Origin: Lachnospiraceae bacterium UBA3845
Lineage (GTDB): Bacteria; Bacillota; Clostridia; Lachnospirales; Lachnospiraceae
DNA length: 8,161 nucleotides
Direction of reading: 5' to 3'
Assembly: GCA_002392705.1 (NCBI GenBank)
Contig: DGHP01000005.1
Location: forward strand, 1 to 8,161
Positions 7,485 to 8,161 of this stretch are shown piece by piece. Below the pieces are notes generated by a model. That model did no database searches and was not told the DNA's origin. It saw nothing but the letters and a program-made list of their open reading frames with translations. Position 1 is the first letter of the stretch; every line of letters starts with the position of its first letter. A program made the translations under genes and the position numbers.

Positions 7485-7649
7485 CAAGTAGTTAGTTAAT
7501 GAGGCGGGATTCTTCCGGCCTGTTTGACTGCGCTTACAGTTTTGGCCTCCGCCGCGGAATCAGACATCTGACCGGGACAGACAGGTGCCTGATTCTGCGG
7601 CGAAGCCGCACAGAATTACGGTAACGCCCCTGACACGTTCATTCGATTC

Positions 7650-7672
7650 CCGGCAGCGGCGTCCGGCAGCGG
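7650..7672 (+). repeat. 10-nt tandem direct repeat in the ppdK leader
   Basis: CCGGCAGCGG occurs at 7650-7659 and again at 7663-7672, separated by CGT. The copies are identical. The repeat may be a local duplication, a paired protein-binding site or part of the leader fold. Confidence 0.8.
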
Positions 7673-7694
7673 AGACACTTGAAATTTTATATTC

Positions 7695-7700
7695 AGGAGG
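7695..7700 (+). promoter_or_regulatory. Consensus ribosome binding site of ppdK
   Basis: AGGAGG lies 6 nt upstream of the ATG at 7707, an optimal site that fixes the ppdK start. The leader segment CCTCC at 7546-7550 is complementary to its GGAGG core. Confidence 0.88.
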
Positions 7701-7706
7701 AAAAAG

Positions 7707-8161
7707 ATGGCGACAAAGTACGTGTATATGTTCACGGAAGGCAATGCAAGTATGAGAAATCTGCTCGGCGGAAAAGGCGCCGGCCTTGCAGAGATGACTG
7801 GCCTCGGACTCCCTGTTCCCCAGGGTTTCACGATCACAACGGAAGCCTGCACCCGTTACTATGAGGACGGCCGCAGGATCGACGACGAGATCATGGAGCA
7901 GATCAGGGAAGGGATCGACAAGATGGAAGCGATCACCGGAAAGAAGTTCGGTGACAGGGAGAATCCGCTTCTGGTATCGGTCCGTTCCGGTGCGCGTGCA
8001 TCCATGCCGGGTATGATGGACACGATTCTGAATCTTGGCCTGAATGAAGATGTAGTGAATGTTCTTGCGGAAAAGAGCGGCAACCCGAGATGGGCATGGG
8101 ACTGCTATCGCAGATTCATCCAGATGTTCTCCGACGTTGTCATGGAAGTCGGCAAGAAGTA
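7707..8161 (+). CDS. ppdK: Pyruvate, phosphate dikinase, N-terminal part (3' end beyond the window)
   Basis: PPDK reversibly converts pyruvate, ATP and phosphate to phosphoenolpyruvate, AMP and pyrophosphate. In anaerobic Clostridia it can serve PPi-linked glycolysis or gluconeogenesis in the cytoplasm. Only the first 151 codons of a family that usually runs to about 870-880 residues are present, all within the N-terminal ATP-grasp nucleotide-binding domain. Diagnostic segments are [20 protein letters not shown] (11-30), [18 protein letters not shown] (35-52) and [20 protein letters not shown] (91-110). Lys23 and Arg93 fit the nucleotide-binding Lys22 and Arg92 of the Clostridium symbiosum enzyme, shifted by one. 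The phosphorylatable histidine domain and the pyruvate-binding barrel would lie beyond the window. The gene has its own promoter, a long leader and a consensus ribosome binding site, and is separated from glyQS by a terminator. Confidence 0.96.
   Translation, partial: MATKYVYMFTEGNASMRNLLGGKGAGLAEMTGLGLPVPQGFTITTEACTRYYEDGRRIDDEIMEQIREGIDKMEAITGKKFGDRENPLLVSVRSGARASMPGMMDTILNLGLNEDVVNVLAEKSGNPRWAWDCYRRFIQMFSDVVMEVGKK

Larger units (their letters stand above)
7491..7706 (+). promoter_or_regulatory. Long structured 5' leader of ppdK, unassigned
   Basis: The predicted leader has no convincing open frame but much base pairing. The dominant hairpin is GCCGCGGAATCAG 7551-7563 with CTGATTCTGCGGC 7589-7601 (13 bp, one G-U). 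It continues after an A/C mismatch as CATCTG 7565-7570 with CAGGTG 7582-7587 (6 bp, one G-U). Its 3' arm can instead form TGCGGC 7596-7601 with GCCGCA 7605-7610 around GAA. Upstream, GAGGC 7501-7505 can pair with GCCTC 7545-7549. The overlapping CCTCC 7546-7550 is complementary to the ribosome binding site GGAGG 7696-7700. Near the end, ACGCC 7624-7628 can pair with GGCGT 7658-7662. Mutually exclusive pairings are what a regulatory leader would show, but I match no known riboswitch and see no attenuator T-tract. Confidence 0.5.

Noticed and set aside
7634..7660. tRNA T-arm-like sequence (TTCGATTCCCGG) in the ppdK leader
   Set aside because: The flanking bases do not form a 5-bp T-stem, and there is no acceptor, D or anticodon arm at the right spacing.

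Overview
The window reads as a housekeeping stretch of a Gram-positive Clostridia genome, most like a moderately GC-rich member of the Lachnospiraceae. The evidence is the gene order (M16C peptidase, era, recO, a small lipoprotein, a single-chain alpha2-type glycyl-tRNA synthetase, pyruvate phosphate dikinase), strong AGGAGG-type ribosome binding sites, good TTGAAA/TATAAT-type promoters and protein sequence resemblance. This placement is inferred without a database search. All recognisable genes are on the + strand. I see no mobile element, CRISPR array, tRNA or rRNA.

Layout. 1-2769: the 3' part of a large presequence-protease-like zinc metallopeptidase (M16C), with its start upstream of the window. 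2937-3905: era, the ribosome-assembly GTPase. 3960-4616: recO, a recombination mediator that is short and lacks the usual cysteine cluster. 4617-4757: a transcript-end region with inverted repeats and T-rich tracts. 4758-4786: a near-perfect sigma-A promoter, followed by a leader of about 77 nt with a strong hairpin. 4871-5692: a lipoprotein of unknown function. 5703-7097: glycyl-tRNA synthetase, 10 nt behind the lipoprotein gene. 7248-7281: a textbook intrinsic terminator. 7289-7410: unexplained nested inverted repeats. 7456-7484: a second sigma-A promoter, followed by a structured leader of about 216 nt. 7707-8161: the first 151 codons of pyruvate phosphate dikinase, running off the window.

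Working together: era and recO form one translation/repair housekeeping unit. The lipoprotein and glycyl-tRNA synthetase form a second transcription unit with its own promoter and terminator. ppdK is a third unit with a long leader. The proteins are mostly conventional. The least explained material is RNA-level structure: the multibranch-like element at 7289-7410, the ppdK leader with mutually exclusive pairings, and the leader hairpin abutting the lipoprotein ribosome binding site. No clear new multi-gene system is visible.
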